Assembly (NCBI RefSeq): GCF_011075055.1
Contig: NC_058139.1
Location: 16,513,584-16,577,583 of the forward strand
Origin: Mangifera indica
Taxonomy: Eukaryota; Streptophyta; Magnoliopsida; Sapindales; Anacardiaceae
Direction: 5' to 3'
Length of the DNA: 64,000 bases
Numbering within the stretch: the stretch's first letter is position 1; the number at the start of each line of letters is the position of its first letter. Below, in pieces: positions 34,430 to 45,836 of the stretch. A program made the position numbers and the translations under genes. Under the pieces are notes generated by a model. It made no database searches. It was given only the letters and a program-made list of their open reading frames with translations, and was not told the DNA's origin.

Positions 34430-36970
34430 ACATTAGGTTTGGACATACCTTAGTTCCTTACAACGACTGCAAATTTTGGGTGTAACATTTTCCTCTTGTG
34501 AAGGATGTCGATTTCTATTGGAAGGACGACCCGAATTATGACTATCGAGAATGGGGGGTAGAATAACTCTTTCTTCTGGTGCGTGCACCTATTTTGATTG
34601 GTTTCTAAGAGGATTGATAGGTTCCTTATATATTGCACGGTAGAACTTTGTGTGGAAGAATGGATGAACCCATGTGCCTTGCAACAACAACGACATACTT
34701 GCACGAAGTATATAAAAGCGAAAACTTTCTACACGCACAGGACATTTCATTGAAGTCCATAATGCACATGTACCCACCAAAACTAACGACCTGATACCGA
34801 ATAGGTGTAATTGGCCGAACCTCCAAGCGTGCAAACTTTGACAGACGACATCTGATCTTTTCTTTCGTCCAAGGGGTGACAAAGTTAGGGTATTCATCCA
34901 TAATTTGAAAAAATATTAATAACACATATGTTAATAACAAACATAAGGGAAGAAATACATGCTCAAATACATTGTTATTAATAATTGGGTGCGTACTTCC
35001 ATGGTTTCTCCTCCCGTAAAACCATCACTTCAAGGTACCACCAATGAACTCAACGAGTATCGTGATAGGCAGACCTCGTCCATGTTTGACCAAGCGTTAA
35101 ATGACGTTACAATATTAGTTATCATGATGTTGTATCGATGCCTCAGAAAGTGCACTCTGCTCTATCGCTCAAATTTGATCTCACATAGATAAGCCTCAGC
35201 TTGAGGGTTCATTGCATCAAGAGATCGCATCATAGCCTCAAAATCTGCTTTAGTATATGATTTCATGACTTTCCAATATGCACCTGCAACCTACAAAGTA
35301 ATAAATAATATGAGAACTTTATGAGCAAAATTTATAAAAATGTTAAACAGAATAAAAATTTAATACATTTTTAAACATATTACCTTTGAGTCTCACTTTT
35401 ATTTTGCCCACATATTACACAGAAGGTGATGACAACAATATCCATGGTGAACATTTGGAAAGACTTCAGCTATTACAGAGTATATAACATGATGTCGATC
35501 TAAGATTATTGCCAACTAGGAGATGTCATTGATACATTCTTTAATCTTCATGAGAAACCAACATCACATGTCGTGATCTTTTTTTTTACCAACACTGAAA
35601 CCAATGGGGTATATCTGGTTATTACCTTCAAGGCCCACCGCAAGGAATAAATAACCCAGATATTGACATTTAAGGAAAGCAGCGTCAATGTAAATAACAA
35701 ATCGAAGATATTCTCTAAATGCATGAACGGAACATCCAAATGCCATGAAAAAATGCTTAAATTGATTGTCATCGTCTGTTTCAATAGAGCTAACAGTTCC
35801 CAGATTAGTACGCTGTAGATTACAACAATAATCTAGTAAAAGCATAAATTATTTTTTCGGTGAGCCCCTCAATGAATTTAAAGCCCAATTTCTTGCCCAC
35901 CAAACCTGTGAATATCAAATATCAATTTTATACTAGTCAGTGATGTCCATAATTATTTCTTTAAGCCGATAAATTTGATCAATTAACACAAACTTTGACC
36001 TCATTAATTGACCTAAAGTTCGAGCCTCAGCTTATCTATGATGTGACATTATTTGATCAACTAAACATATGTAGGTTGGATTCATTTGACTGATTTGAAA
36101 CACTTTACTGACTTTGGATTTGGTTGCAGATATATACCACTGATAGATTTCAGCCTCACACTTAATATTTCATCGCCCTTTATCAGACTTATTGACCTTG
36201 TATTGAAATCCTTTCAATAAGGCAAATCGCTTCATAGCATCTTTCAGTTGTTCTTTATTATAAAAAATATCACTAAGTTTTACAACATTCTGCTCTCGAA
36301 TCAATCTTGTACCATTTGATGATGTTAATGGTTGTGGAGGAAAATCAGGAAGACACTTAAACAGATCAGTAAGGACATAGTCAAAAAATGACCCAAAATA
36401 ATTTCCACCACCCAAAATAGGATTTTCAAGCTGCAAAATGTTCATACCTTTGATAATAAGTAGCTTATGCTCGGGCTTTGCCTTTTCAAAAAGAATATCA
36501 GTCATGTCATTTCCATTAAAGTCACCCAGTTAGGAACCCTATCTTTCTCTCCATGAGCTCATGAGTTTGTAATATACAATGCATCATTACTGAAATCAAA
36601 CAAGTTTTTTAAATCATATTCTTTTTTCACTCCACTAATTTCTTCTTCTTCTTCTACGTCTTCTTCTTCCTGTCTTTCAATCAAGGTACATGTAATAAAA
36701 ACAGAAATGCATTCCTATAAGTATCGAGACATATCAATAAGACCTTGGACATTTTCATCATTTTGGTTTTGTACAGGGCAGTTGAACTCAATTTTTCTTG
36801 GCTTCATGGATAGTTAAATGTAGCTTTTCATTAGATCAAGACCGTAAGACTCCTTTAAAAGCTGAATAAATTCCTCAAATGTTGTTCCAGAGAGAATTTT
36901 AATCAATAGTTTTGATCCTCCAACATATTTTATTGTGTTGTCATCACCTTGAATCCATTCTTTTTAATAA
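34430..36970 (-). pseudogene. mudrA-type MULE transposase, decayed
   Basis: Read on the minus strand from 36970. An N-terminal block reads EWIQGDDNTIKYVGGSKLLI, then TFEEFIQLLKESYGLDL. The MuDR domain lies at about 36300-36170 (LSDIFYNKEQLKDAMKRFAL, then LKGFQYKVNKSDKGR). A Cys-containing stretch IYQWYISATKSK...FQI follows. The catalytic MULE domain lies at 35845-35440: TNLGTVSSIETDDDNQFKH, then VIYIDAAFLKCQYLGYLFLA, GNNQIYPIGFSVG and LAIILDRHHVIYS, with HHGYCCHHL. Both expected Asp positions (IDAAFLK, LDRHH) are kept. Near 35110 the usual NIAES(F/L)N reads NIVTSFN, losing the Glu. A SWIM zinc finger at about 34800-34700 reads CACRKFSLLYTSCKY, with the last His replaced by Tyr. GRPSNRNRHPSQEEN and CSRCKE follow near 34500. 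There are stops after DKGR and elsewhere. It converges on the Ulp1-type gene. Confidence 0.9.
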
Positions 36971-37084
36971 CAAATCGATGAATAACCAACCATTTTAATT
37001 ATTAATCCTACAATGACAAATTTTTAGAAAAAAATTAATCATTTATAATAAAAAGCCCACAATAACCATTTAAAATAGTCTTAC

Positions 37085-38480
37085 AATGATTAATATCAAA
37101 ATACCCTTCATATTTTTTTAATATTTTTTAGTCTCTTATAATTATCTAATATTTCATTTAATACCCTTGTATGTTATCTTGTATCAAAATACATCTATCT
37201 ATTCTTAACATTTCATTTAAAACATTCTTAAAATGTTTAAAATCAAAATACCCTCATATCTTTTAAACATTTCATTTACCCCCATAATTATCTACCCTTT
37301 AATTGTATACCTTTGTATGTTGTCTTGTATGAAAATGTATCTCTTTATTGTTACCGTATCATCTAAAACCGTCTTACAATGTTTAATATCAAAATACCCT
37401 CATATTTTTCTAATATTTTTTAACCCCTCTAATTATCTAATTTTCATTTAACACCCTTGTATGTTGTATTGTATCAAAATGCATCTATTTATTCTTAACA
37501 TTTCATTTAAAACATTCTTACAATGTTTAATATCAAAATATCTGCATATCTTTTAAACATTTCAATTACCCCCATAATTATCTAACCTTTAATTGTATAC
37601 CTTTGCATGTTGTCGTGTATCAAAATACATCTATATATTATTAATATTTCATTTAAAACATTCTTACAATGTTTAAAATCAAAATATCATCATACCTTTT
37701 AAACATTTCATTTACACCCATAATTATGTAACATTTAATTGTACACCTTTGTATGTTGTCTTGTATGAAAATGTATCTATCTATTGTTAACATATCATCT
37801 AAAACTGTCTTATAATGTTTAATATTAAAATACCCCAATATTTTTCTAACATTTCATTTTCCCCCCATAATTATCTAGCATTTCATTTAACACCTTTGTA
37901 TGCTGTCTCATATCAAAATGTATCTCTCTATTCTTAACATGTTATTTAAATCCTTCAAATATTGTGTAATTTCAATATAACCCCATATTTTTGTAACATT
38001 TTTTTAGCCTCCCATACTTATCTAACATTTCATTTAACATCTTTGTATGTTGTCTTGTATCAAAATGTATTTATCTATTCTTAATATGTTATTTAAATCA
38101 TTCATATATTGTGTAATATTAAAATACTCTCATATTTTTCTAACATTTCATTTTACTCATTATAATTATTTAACATTTCTTTTAACATTTTGTATGTTGT
38201 ATTATATCAAAATACATCTATCTATTCCTAATATTTCTATTAAAACGTTCTTAAAATGTTTAATATCAAAATACTCCTTATATTTTTTAACATTTTTTTA
38301 GCCCTTCATAATTATCAAACACTTCATTTAACACCTTTGTATATTATCCTATATCAAAATATACATATCCATTTTTAATATGTTATTTAAATATTTTATA
38401 TATTGTAAATATTAAAATACCCCCATATTTTTGTAACATTTCATTTAACCCCTAAATTATTATCTAATATTCAAATACCC
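37085..38480. repeat. Tandem array, period ~146 bp, about 9 units
   Basis: The marker CCTTTGTATGTTGTCTTGTAT recurs at about 37163, 37309, 37453, 37600, 37744, 37891, 38038, 38187 and 38331, a spacing of 144-149 bp. Each unit also has ATCAAAATACATCTATCTATTCTTAACATTTCATTTAAAAC-type sequence, AATGTTTAATATCAAAATACC and TAATTATCTAACATTTCATT. Subtypes are interspersed: units with TATGAAAATGTATC (37328, 37764) versus TATCAAAATACATC, and three right-hand units with TATGTTATTTAAAT. The repeat sequence is unrelated to the left-hand array. Confidence 0.85.
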
Positions 38481-38724
38481 TCTTTACATAACATGCAAAC
38501 TAAATTTAACAAATAAAATTAAGTTTTGACTTAAGATTCATATAAATACTTTTTTTCATGAATTTATTTTTTTGATTCAAATTCATAAATAAGAACTTCT
38601 TCCTTCCAAACGAATCAATTGTAATTAATGTTAAGTAAAAATAAAAGTGAGAGTGAATGTTTGAGTGATATAAAAAGCGTATGTAATAAGAGTGAGAGTG
38701 AGAGAGAGAGAGTTTATATAGATG

Positions 38725-38840
38725 CGGTGAAGGATAATTTTGGTATTTTAAAAAAAATTAGGACATTTTTGCTTACAAATAAGAAAAATGGGCATTTATG
38801 CTTAATAAAAGGGTAAAATGAGCATTTAATATAATTTCCC
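38725..38840 (-). repeat. Right TIR of the MULE
   Basis: In reverse complement it starts GGGAAATTATATTAAATGCT and aligns with 28100-28215. It is followed by the target duplication TAATTATAA. The 62-codon frame at 38628-38816 overlaps it and includes a GAGAGTGAGAGAGAGAGAG tract; I do not regard it as a gene. Confidence 0.85.
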
Positions 38841-40628
38841 TAATTATAAACATAAATAAAATATATATGTCATACCATTCATCTACTCGTTCTCAACGTC
38901 CAAATTTCTGAATTCATTTGACATTGAATCCATTTGTAATATTTTGTAATAATAAAATTGAAATAAAAATAAAATTATAAACACAAAAAATTATTATTTG
39001 TAAATTTAGACAGTTTCCAAAAGAGAATTAATGAGAGAAAATTAAACTGATAATATAATAAAAGAATTTAGATTGAGAGGTTAAGGGATTTGTAAGTAAA
39101 ATTAGAAATAAAAAATATTTAGATTGGTTTATGTAAAAAAATAAAAAAATAAAGCCAGAGGAAGGCTTTTGCTATTTTTTTAAATTTTTAAACAATGTTA
39201 GGCCAAGCCAAACTGATCTATGGGTTTAATATTAAACTTTACAACCTGACTTGAAAGACCCATAAGTTGGACCCGTCACACTATAGTGTCAATGGCCTGA
39301 TTCAATTAACATGTCTAATACTCTCCATTTGACTTTTCACTCATTACATATACACCAGTAATATATAACCATTTCATTCCTTATAAATTACATTCCAATT
39401 TCCCGTAATCAAACTCATCTCATCACCATTTTTTTTGTACTAATTAAAACATCTTCACCTTAATTAAGTTAGAGAAGCCATTTCTTAATAATTGTCATCC
39501 ATACTATATATTTTGAGACAACACCTTCATATGCGTCTATTATTTAATCACAGAATTATTTGCTCGTCAGTACAAAAGGCACGAAAATCAATTTACAGAC
39601 ATCCTTTAAAGCATTTTCGTCTCATTCAGAGGTTCAAACATGTACATACAAATTCAGCACATGTAGTCACTTATCCCCATTCCTTTCATCATCAAACTCT
39701 CATAAAATTAAAAACATAAAATACCCATCTAAAACCATACAGAAACTCTGTTGTTACAACCCCGTACTCATATAATCAAACAAAGAAAGATAATATTCTA
39801 CCTTCCTTCCTTCCTAGCTTGAAGCTTCGTTGCTGAATTGATAATCTAGTATCAAAACCACACTGGAATCTTTAAGATCTTTTCTAAATAGGCTTTGAAA
39901 GTCTAATCACTTGGTCACATTTTTATTTTTTTTTCTCTCTCTAATGCTCTATGTTCAAATAAGAGATAAGGAGCACAATTGAAATCATGTTCCCAAAGTT
40001 TGGCGCTCACATTTAAATAAAAACAAAATTACAGTTTGCACATCCATTACTCATGCCCAATATAGTTTTCCAAATTGGTATTAATACTTGTCCAAATTTT
40101 TAAATATTAAAACCAAATATACCATATTAAAAGTACCAAAATGTCCCTTAGAAATACGTAGGGTGTTACAAATGTATATCATCATATACATCCAGTTGAA
40201 CATGCATCAAATAAATTCTAGGATTTAAACTTCGATTTTTCAAGGCAAAAGCACATGCATATCTAAATCAAGCACATATATATGTATCTCATAAACACTT
40301 CATCATATACATGCATTAATTCATATTTTCTTTATCTAAAATCATTAGAACATATGAAAGGAAACATAAACCCAACAAATTACTCAAAGCTGAGAGCTTT
40401 ATTTCAACAATAAACTTGAAAAGCTTGATTTCCTAGTAAACCAACAACATGCATGTACACATACATCATATGTACATACTATTGTGAACAAATTACACAT
40501 TTTTAGTTTAAAAATCAACATGCATGAGTTAAGGAAATTAAAAATGTGTATATAAAGGCAAAATGGCTCTGAGCATATACGTTTTTTTTTCTTCCCCATT
40601 CTCCTCCAAATGCATGAGTATACATACA

Positions 40629-41470
40629 TTTTTTTTTTTGGTAATTAAAATATATTGCTTCTAAAAAGGACTTTACCATGGGACATACCTCTGGGTTAAG
40701 GAAATAAGGCCCTACCATGGGATAAACCCTCAGGTTTAGGCAACATAGTCCATAGCATACAAGGCTTGTTTAGGACAGCCCCAAGGCAAAGCCGAACATA
40801 GCCAACAAATAACAAAACAAGACAAACAAATCAAATACAACCAAGAACCAACCAAATTAAGACTACATATCATCAAACACCGTGTGATTCACAAGAGAAT
40901 CAAACCCAACTAATCCAAACTAGGTTGGTGGGTTTCTTTTATCCTTTTGAATATGCAATGGGGTAGAAGACAATGTGTAACAATTATTTTGTTCTCCATC
41001 AAGAATATAATCTTCTTGAGATCCAAGGCCTTATCCTTTATGTCTCTTTTGATTCTAATTATCATCGCCTCCTTAGAGCACATCTTTTGAGAGATTATGT
41101 GGTTATTTCTCTCTTTCCATATGCTATAAATTATGTTTGTCAAACCTATCTTACAAATGGAATTTTTCTTGGGAGATATGTTCTATGTACCTCCACTATT
41201 CTTGCTTAGAGTAGTCGCAACTGCAACCTTCCAGCAAACTATTCCACACCATGAAGCTAAAGTCACACATAAAATAAAGGTGGTCAATGCTTTCATTTTC
41301 CTTGCTACATAATACACAAGTAGCCCTTTCCATCTTGTCACAACTCACAAGTTTATCCTTAGTGATAAGTTTTTGCTTTATATCCATCCAAGTGATAATT
41401 GAGTGTCGCGAAATGAATTGTTTCTACCAAATAAGATGATGCCACACCACTTGCTCTTTTCTACATGCAC
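40629..41470 (-). pseudogene. L1-type LINE 3' fragment with poly-A tail
   Basis: On the minus strand, 41460-41196 reads RKEQVVWHHLIW*KQFISRH, then MDIKQKLITKDKLVSCDKME and ATCVLCSKENESIDHLYFMC. This is the zf-RVT domain with its Cys pair, His and final Cys intact. It continues (41143-40910) with IIYSIWKERNNHIISQKMCS, then KEAMIIRIKRDIKDK, the usual LINE C-terminal helix region. The 3' untranslated stretch ends at a run of 11 A on the minus strand (40629-40639), consistent with the poly-A end of an L1-type insertion. The fragment is 5'-truncated near 41470 and carries at least one stop. It is a different copy from the LINE at 22205-23572. Confidence 0.85.
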
Positions 41471-41634
41471 TTGTACATGTGAACCCTTTTAGTTTCTATT
41501 TCACTAACATCTTAACTTTTAAAATGTTGCTTTTGCACACATATAACACTTTATATGATTTTAATTTATTATCCTTCATTATTTCAATTTCAATTTTACA
41601 CTAGTACAATTATAAAATAAGTCATCGACTACAA

Positions 41635-42025
41635 TTTAATGACCATGTGACTTATCATTATTGTTCATGTTCGAAAAACGGTTTTCTAATTGTTAATCCA
41701 CACTAATGTTTTAATGACATGACCATCATCGTCACGTGCACTAATATCATCTCAAGATATTCAACAAAAACATTCAATATGCCTACTATATGATATTATT
41801 GCCCAACTTATATCATGTCCATAGGGAATAATTCAATAATTCAGTTTTCATATTAAGTGAATTATCTAGACAGTTCATATACATACTTTATATTAATACA
41901 ACTAAAGGAAACAATTTATATATATGAACAAAAAAAAACTCTTTCTTTTATTAATAAATTATTACATGTATATACAAGATAAAATGCTTTGAAATTGATA
42001 ACACAAATGGTTCCTATGACACGCA
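41635..42025 (-). repeat. LTR-like repeat, family E (copy 2)
   Basis: It aligns with 17690-18075 over its full length, closing with ATAACACAAATGGTTCC. No adjacent gag is present at this copy; it abuts Gypsy-like LTR sequence at 42030. Confidence 0.5.
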
Positions 42026-42029
42026 CTAT

Positions 42030-42278
42030 ATGTATTATGGATTTTATACATGTACTTAATGGATAATTTGATATGGATCTTGTATATTATCGGTGTTTTA
42101 TTCAAATGTGATTGCACCTTTTGGATTTTGCATGATGCATGTTGGATTAAGTTTAATATGATGTTTTTAATTTTCTATTGTGTGTTTGGGGAGTAAGCTA
42201 ATATGTATCTTTAGGTCTATATTTTAGGTAAGAGTATATATTTGGAAAGGGGTGTTATATTTATAGTATCAGAACATG
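42030..42278 (+). repeat. Gypsy LTR 3' end and primer-binding site
   Basis: The sequence ends GGGGTGTTATATTT, followed by ATAGTATCAGAACATG at 42263-42278. This is close to the tRNA-Met primer site of plant Gypsy elements (TTGGTATCAGAGC). The following 42279-42800 would be leader and start of gag (fragments such as the region around 42460-42560), but no convincing frame survives. The LTR's left end is not found. Confidence 0.55.
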
Positions 42279-42799
42279 ATTTTAGGAATCCAAAAAGGTG
42301 TTTTAAGTAAAGTGTTTGAAAGTGCATAAATTATGTTTACGAGTAGCCCATTATGCAATTTTGTCCGCTCCCACACTTATACTATTGTTAACATAACTAA
42401 CTTGCATTTATAATAGTGGGATATTTGCCTAAGTTTGTCTATTTAATTTTAGAATTAGAATATCCAAGAGATTAATTGGTGAGGCTCGTGATGTCCCTAC
42501 TCCAGGGAAAAGCCAAATAAAGGCTCAAGGATAGGCCTCCAGTGTGATTATAGCACCACAAATAAAACGTTTGGTGATCAGCTAGATAATACATAAAGTT
42601 CTTTGGGAGAATTAAGAGGCATATAAGAGTATTTGGTAGCTAGTAGAGGTTCCCCTTGTAGTTGAGTAGCCATTTGTTATGGATCAACCACCCCAATAAG
42701 ACAAAGTAGGCGGGGAGGCTGATTGAGTTACTACTGCGAGTGGTAGTAGAAGATAGCTAATCCTTTTTTTATGATTTAGTAGGCAATGTTGCATCTAAA

Positions 42800-43149
42800 A
42801 AATATGCTCACATATAGTGTCTAAAGGTGTGAAAATTTATATTTTAGTAATAAATTTGCTTAGAATTTTAATTAATTAATAATAATATTCCTAAATATTT
42901 TATTTAATTATTTTGTTTATGTTTGTAGGAAAATAAAATGGAAGAATTGTGGAAAAAGAATGAAGAAACAAAAGAATCTATAAAAGTTTCCTAATCACAT
43001 TAAGAGAAGACAAACGCGGAAGAAAGAAATCTAGACTTGTCAACATCAATGGATTAGGAAAAAAGCGGATTCAATGCCAAAGAGAATCAAGAAAAAAATC
43101 CAACAATCCTAAGCGCATGAGAAGAAAAAACATATACAAAGCCACTCAA
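42800..43149. other. Retroelement leader-like sequence, no gene
   Basis: The text TTTGTAGGAAAATAAAATGGAAGAATT, followed by purine-rich sequence, resembles the region around the LTR/leader of other retroelements. No reading frame or boundary can be supported. Confidence 0.25.
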
Positions 43150-43410
43150 CTCATTAGTGACACAATCTCTCTTCCTTTAGATTTTTTAGTGATAGTCTTG
43201 AGCAATTCATTACCTGCATTCTGTGAATCATCAAGAGTACTAGCTTTAGTGCACGATAACAAGTGATAGCAACAACCAAACATTCAAAGCATGCATAATA
43301 TCTATATTTGTTATTGCGTGTCTTTAACTCCTCGTTGTCAATACATATATGCATCAACCCATATTTCTTTTCACAAACAAGATTAATGCACTCTAACTGA
43401 TAAAGTCACT
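43150..43410 (-). pseudogene. Gypsy reverse-transcriptase N-terminal fragment
   Basis: The minus strand reads ALILFVKRNMG, then, after a shift, MHICIDNEELKTRNNKYRY. This matches the Gypsy RT stretch 'SP(V)LFVKKKDGS.RMCIDYRELNK.T.KN(R/K)YPL'. The rest of the 67-codon frame (43357-43154) is only weakly alike. It is opposite in orientation to the LTR end at 42030-42278, so it belongs to another insertion. It is dead and short. Confidence 0.65.
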
Positions 43411-43462
43411 ATCTAATGTAATTGTTTTTTAAGCTCTTGAAGTTTGTTTGGGGCCATTTTAT

Positions 43463-45796
43463 TGTAACATCCCTTTCTAGAAGTGTTGCCCTTTTGAAAA
43501 AGATGTCATTACTTTGACTGTTTGAGCATGTAATTCATGGCAAATAATTGAAAAATCAAACTTCATTTATTAAAATTTCCAAAATCCTCTTGTCATAAAA
43601 ATCATCAATTGGAAGCATATAAAAGATGTCATGAACATAAACATTGTTATCAAACAAATCAGCAAATAGTATGTACCAAAATACATAGTTTCTTATTTAT
43701 AACATATAAATGAAATAAACAATGAAAATGTCCAAATTGCTCTCATGCAGATTCTACACTCTTTGACCATCTCTCGCCCCGTAACCATCATGATTACCTG
43801 TACCTATACACATAAAAGTATAGGAATGAGTGATAAACCATTCAATAAGTCAAAGACTTTACTACTAACTTTTACATAATCCTAAAAAATTCCCTTAACT
43901 TGACCTATACTAACTATGTTATCCAAAGTCTGTCACTAAACTCATACTATGATGATAATAAGTCTTCTCTCTCATATTTGTAGCATATATTTATCCTGGG
44001 AACATCTAGGCTACATATCATAACTTTCAAGTCCAACTATATCTCACTTGGTCACTAAAAAACCACTTCTTAGATTTTTAACTAGTGTGATCATATCATC
44101 TTTGGGTGAAAACACTATGAGTGGTATGAAGAATATATACTCACAGTGCTCCCTCATAATGATCTTATGCTTATGATGTCTAGTATGCTTGCATCTTGAG
44201 TCTCACATCACCTTAGGCTCGTCTTAGTTTTTACCCTAATTATAACTCATGCCCTATCATAATCTTATCTCTTAGGCATATTACGTACCACTACTTACCC
44301 GAGATCTTTATACTATCTCTCGGGATGACTCTTAAACTTTTAACCTAGTTCCTTTTTTCTTTATTTAATTTGCCCTTCATACACAAGTGTCTATATTGGG
44401 ATATACAAACATGTACTTTTCCTTGTGCATGAGACATGATTATACCTTCAAGGGCGTGTCACTATTGTGTTATACACACCGGTATGTTACATCTAGAACA
44501 CGAGCATGTTATCTCTTTATATCATACATGGTCTTTCATTCATTGTGAACTCTTTCTGTGCAAACAAAATCAACTATACACACGTGTGCCTATTCCAAAC
44601 GTAAATCCTTTCCAAAGCTTTTCTAACTTCAACTTGTGTATCTCTTAAGGGTATTTCAATCATTTCACCTCACACACCATCGTACATATATCATAAATAG
44701 GTGAATATCATGCCCTAATTAATCACTCTATCGTTAACAATGTCCAACAATCCTCGAAATGTTGAAAACTTTGATCTAGAATTTGGACGTCATGCACACA
44801 AGTGTGTGTCCCATACCACACAATTGTGTGACAAACCCAAAAACCAAAAGAGCAACTTTGGATTGCACCCTAAATGTCTCTATGTGACCTAAATCCATCT
44901 AAATCATAATATCACATAGCCAACAAACAAATAAATGAAAATAATAGTATTAACATGCCTTTTGTGTCATTAGAATGTACCAAACAACTTGCAACTCATA
45001 CATATATCCATAAGTCATGTGAATAAATAAACTTTCCCAACATCCAATTATAACATCTACAATTTAATTCATCAATGTGTCAGCCTAACATGCAATACAT
45101 ACATAAATCATCATCAACTTACATAAAAACTCAAGAAATTCCTTTATCAATAATAGTATCACATGAAACCCTAAAAAAATAGGGAATCAACTCACATCAA
45201 TATGGCTTTCTCATTAACATTAATGGCAAAATCATGTCTAATCAACATTATTCCCATCTACATAATTTTGGCAAAGAAGAAACTCTCCAGTCCACCATAA
45301 AAATGCATTACAATAAGGTGTAAAGAGATCTTACTTACCTTTCTTCTATAGATTTCAGTTTTGGACTTGATTAGTAGCCCTTTTCTTCCCTTCTTTCTTT
45401 CTCACCACATTGCTTGAGAATGATCTTTAGAGTTCCTAAGTGAATCACCATCAATCAAGCTTTAATTTCCTCTCTCATTCTTGGGTAAATACCCATACTT
45501 GGATAGGTATAAAAAAATTCTTAAAACACAACAAACATGCCTTTTATAAACTATTTATGTATAATGCCACACATGAGCATTTGACTCCTTTACACATGGT
45601 CATATATCACTTAAATTTAAAATAACACGACGCTTATCCATTCCAATTGACATGGAGTTGACATATAGGTGTGCCCATCCTATGCATGACTTAAATTCCT
45701 TACTTTAACATTTATTTTCACATAAGTTCATATATACATCACATAATCAAAATAAAATGACCATTATGCCCTTGAGATGTATCTATGAGTGTTACA
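43463..45796 (-). repeat. Gypsy LTR, probably solo (2.3 kb)
   Basis: It is bounded by TGTAACATCCC and GAGTGTTACA. In reverse complement it starts TGTAACACTCATAGATACAT, then AAGGGCATAATGGTCATTTT, matching the LTR starts at 40170 and 16971. Inside, in reverse complement, ATGGTTTATCACTCATTCC and TGTATAGGTACAGGTAATC resemble the conserved middle of this LTR type. Its length agrees with the reconstructed solo LTR at 26336-40170. Flanking pentamers (tttat and actat) do not form a duplication. Confidence 0.6.
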
Positions 45797-45836
45797 ACTA
45801 TATAGTGCCTTGGAGATCAAAGTTGTACTCGAGGTT

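Larger units (their letters stand above)
28100..38840. mobile_element. Kaonashi-like MULE (Mutator-like element), 10,741 bp, with TIRs and 9-bp duplication
   Basis: The terminal inverted repeats are about 115 bp: left GAGAAATTATATAAAATGCC, right (reverse complement) GGGAAATTATATTAAATGCT, both continuing through AAGCAAAAATG at about 80 bp in. The nonamer TAATTATAA flanks both ends exactly (28091-28099 and 38841-38849), the duplication size expected for Mutator-like elements. The interior order is: left TIR, leader-like DNA, a ~118-bp tandem array, a plus-strand DUF1985/Ulp1-type gene, a minus-strand mudrA-type gene, a ~146-bp tandem array, right TIR. An Ulp1-like gene beside a mudrA gene is the hallmark of the Kaonashi MULE group. 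Both genes carry disabling mutations, so it is structurally whole but not autonomous. Confidence 0.9.
27767..39317. mobile_element. Old terminal-inverted-repeat element hosting the MULE
   Basis: The left end TTAGACATGCCAATGGATTA and the reverse complement of the right end TTAGACATGTTAATTGAATC are imperfect inverted repeats. Related text continues inward (GGGTC/GACCC and GGCC motifs at 27815-27880 and 39225-39300). Without the MULE the element would be about 0.8 kb. No convincing 8-bp duplication remains (CTTTTAAT versus ATACTCTC). It is therefore a probable hAT-like non-autonomous element, called with moderate confidence. The flanks join the two halves of the solo LTR. Confidence 0.5.
26336..40170 (-). 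mobile_element. Solo Gypsy LTR with 5-bp target duplication, split by nested DNA elements
   Basis: The left end is TGTAACACTCC (26336) and the right end GGGTGTTACA (40170). The identical pentamer AATGT flanks both (26331-26335 and 40171-40175). The right end in reverse complement reads TGTAACACCCTACGTATTTC, with AAGGGACATTTTGGTA following, matching the LTR starts at 45796 and 16971, so the LTR is minus-oriented. Without the material at 27767-39317 it would be about 2.3 kb, the same size as the LTR at 43463-45796. No internal retroelement sequence lies inside, so it is a solo LTR formed before the DNA transposons landed. Confidence 0.8.

Noticed and set aside
34450..34940. Three overlapping minus-strand frames considered as separate genes
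   Set aside because: They are pieces in different frames of one decayed mudrA C-terminal region (SWIM finger and tail).
43463..45796. Considered as a TIR DNA transposon because of TGTAACA...TGTTACA ends
   Set aside because: The 5-bp duplication at the related copy (26336-40170), and internal features shared with Gypsy LTRs, favour an LTR; the short inverted ends are normal for LTRs.
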